From: Rhododendron vialii | Lineage: Eukaryota > Streptophyta > Magnoliopsida > Ericales > Ericaceae | Assembly (NCBI RefSeq): GCF_030253575.1 | Contig: NC_080562.1 | Span: 28,865,852-28,929,851 of the forward strand | DNA length: 64,000 nucleotides | Reading direction: 5' to 3' | Shown here: positions 62,588 through 64,000 of the stretch, piece after piece | How the letters are laid out: each line of letters opens with the position of its first letter | Position numbering within the stretch: position 1 is the first letter of the stretch | Position numbers and translations under genes: made by a program | The notes under the pieces: model-generated | Databases searched by the model: none | The model's input: only the letters and a program-made list of their open reading frames with translations | Told to the model about the DNA's origin: nothing

Positions 62588-64000
62588 ATTTCTCCATCTC
62601 TGTTTCTTCTCCATCAGATTTGGGCTTCATTGTTCGAGTGAGGTTTTTGTTAGGCAGTCGATTAAAAGGAGGGAGGGGTCAATGGTCTTCTATTGCCATT
62701 TAAAACCCTGAAGCTCTTTTGTTGCTGCCGTTGCTGGAGTTGCTAGACAGCATGAAGTACAGAGTGTTCGAGTGAAAACCCAGAAGTAATGAAACCGATC
62801 CATTCGTGGTTTATACGAGTCCTCGAAGCCGGTGTGAGCCATAGACTGAATGGGTAGAAATCTAAAACAAAAACCCCCAAATTGGTTCTTCGAATAAGAG
62901 CATAATCTGGTAAGTATTGTCAATTTCTCTTGTGTGGGCTTAATTAGGGCTTCTTCTTTCTTTAATTTTCCTTGATACGATTTCTAGGTTAATAAGATGT
63001 TGATTAAGTTTGTTTTAGGTTAACTGGTGGATGAATGTTCTTAAATTTTTTAGGAGCCTAAATGATGGAGATCCTTTCAGTTTTTTTGGCGATATGAAAT
63101 TTTCTGCAGGCCATCTTCACCAGTTAAACATCTTTCCTTTTTTTTGATTGGCAACAGTTGCCCCTCGTTCACAATCATCCCGGAATGACTGTTGAGTGAG
63201 CTACGATATGGCACAATCAACCTGACCGGTAATCCTCGTGGAGGGAAAGGTTGATCATTTATACCTCAATATTCTATCATGCATCAGTCATCACAAGACA
63301 ACTTTACCTATCGGTTGTCCTTAATTGGAGTAGTTTAGCTAGTTTAGTTCATTCAGTCTGCATGTTTAGTTCTAGTTTTTGTTCTAGTTTCCGTTTAAAT
63401 CATGAAGTCTAGGTTCTCTAAGCTAATTTCAGTCTGCATGATTAGTTCAAGTTTTTGTTCTAGTATTGCCACAATACATGTAAAATCGTTTGTTTGAGTT
63501 GATGTTCATGGACCTAATAAGTTGCAAGGTATGCTATTTTTGAATATCATATAATTTGTTGGTATATTAACTGTAGATATGGTTTCTCAAAAGAATCAGT
63601 AAATTTAGTTTGTAGATAGAAGTTGTTCCACCATGTCTTTTGTAGAGAGTGAAATCAAAATGAAGGCTTTTGATATAGTGAATGTTTGAACAAGAGTAAG
63701 TCTTTCATAGGCCGATAAAAAAAAAAAGGTCTTCCATAGTATTGATTTGGTTCAATTCTGAAGTGTGTTTGTCTTATACATGTTTCCAGATTATATTGCT
63801 TAATTAACATATTTCAATGGATGATATTGTTTAGTTGACATTTGCCATCTATTTACCTTACATCCATGCTAATGGCTACTCCACACCGAGGTTGAGCCAT
63901 GATGATTGAGGCTGATGTAATACTCCGCTCCGAGGTTAACTCATGCAAAAATATGGTGCATTTTGTGGCAAACATTTGACTCGGCGAGGTACTTTAGCAT
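61981..64000 (+). other. Possible 5' end of an unidentified gene
   Basis: A CT-rich leader-like stretch, a GC-rich patch (62080-62170, GCTGCGCGGCTGCC), a long CT microsatellite (about 62546-62583) and an ATG at 62490 followed seven codons later by a strong donor (CTCT|GTAAGT) look like the promoter and first exon of a gene running off the right edge. I recognise no protein. 63139 onwards (T run plus GATTGGCAACAG) looks like a minus-strand retroposon tail. Everything here is tentative. Confidence 0.3.

Overview
The window is nuclear DNA from a flowering plant, most likely a eudicot. Genes are split by many GT-AG introns, 5' leaders carry (CT)n/(GA)n tracts, the four recognisable proteins are plant-type, and the intergenic space is packed with plant transposons. 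I cannot name the species. Most long open frames here are short, low-complexity or run across transposon palindromes; they are not genes.

Four host genes can be assembled exon by exon with consistent phases. (1) 3506-8275 (+): an epsilon-group 14-3-3 protein, 254 aa. (2) 11258-17920 (+): a 10-exon, 408-aa relative of the bifunctional FMN phosphatase/riboflavin kinase FHY. Its HAD phosphatase half looks intact, while its kinase half has lost the nucleotide/flavin signature and the catalytic Glu. (3) 21271-26386 (+): a Ubc13-type E2 (UBC35/36), 153 aa, 8 exons, with one GC-AG intron. (4) 28640-34837 (-): a METTL18/Hpm1-type protein-histidine methyltransferase, 354 aa, 7 coding exons, with a probable 5' UTR exon ending at 39842 behind a 5-kb leader intron. 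Genes 3 and 4 converge. The four look like independent housekeeping or signalling genes; nothing suggests an operon-like functional cluster.

The introns and the two left-hand intergenic spaces hold many small elements with readable termini: hAT MITEs (8-bp TSD), MULE-type elements (9-bp TSD), Stowaway- and Harbinger-like MITEs, tRNA-derived SINEs, and a long palindromic fold-back element in a methyltransferase intron with a second family member at 48048-48418.

From about 40.1 kb to 61.98 kb the window is almost entirely nested transposons. They include a 316-bp tandem duplication whose second copy is split by a hAT element; a solo LTR (41996-45040) that contains another solo LTR (42258-44170); a 5'-truncated LINE (45068-45927) with an open RNase H-like frame; a head-to-tail and inverted cluster of non-autonomous Helitrons (50882-56457), one carrying a 3-kb solo LTR that in turn carries a hAT element; the end of a CACTA element; and a 1.5-kb MULE hairpin (60473-61971). 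The last 2 kb may hold the 5' end of another gene that I cannot identify.

I saw no undescribed defence, biosynthetic or RNA-guided system. The points most worth following up are the kinase-dead-looking FHY relative, the fold-back palindromes as small-RNA sources, the Helitron/LTR/hAT nesting with an internal empty-site copy, and three or more tiny SINE-tail insertions with their own target duplications.
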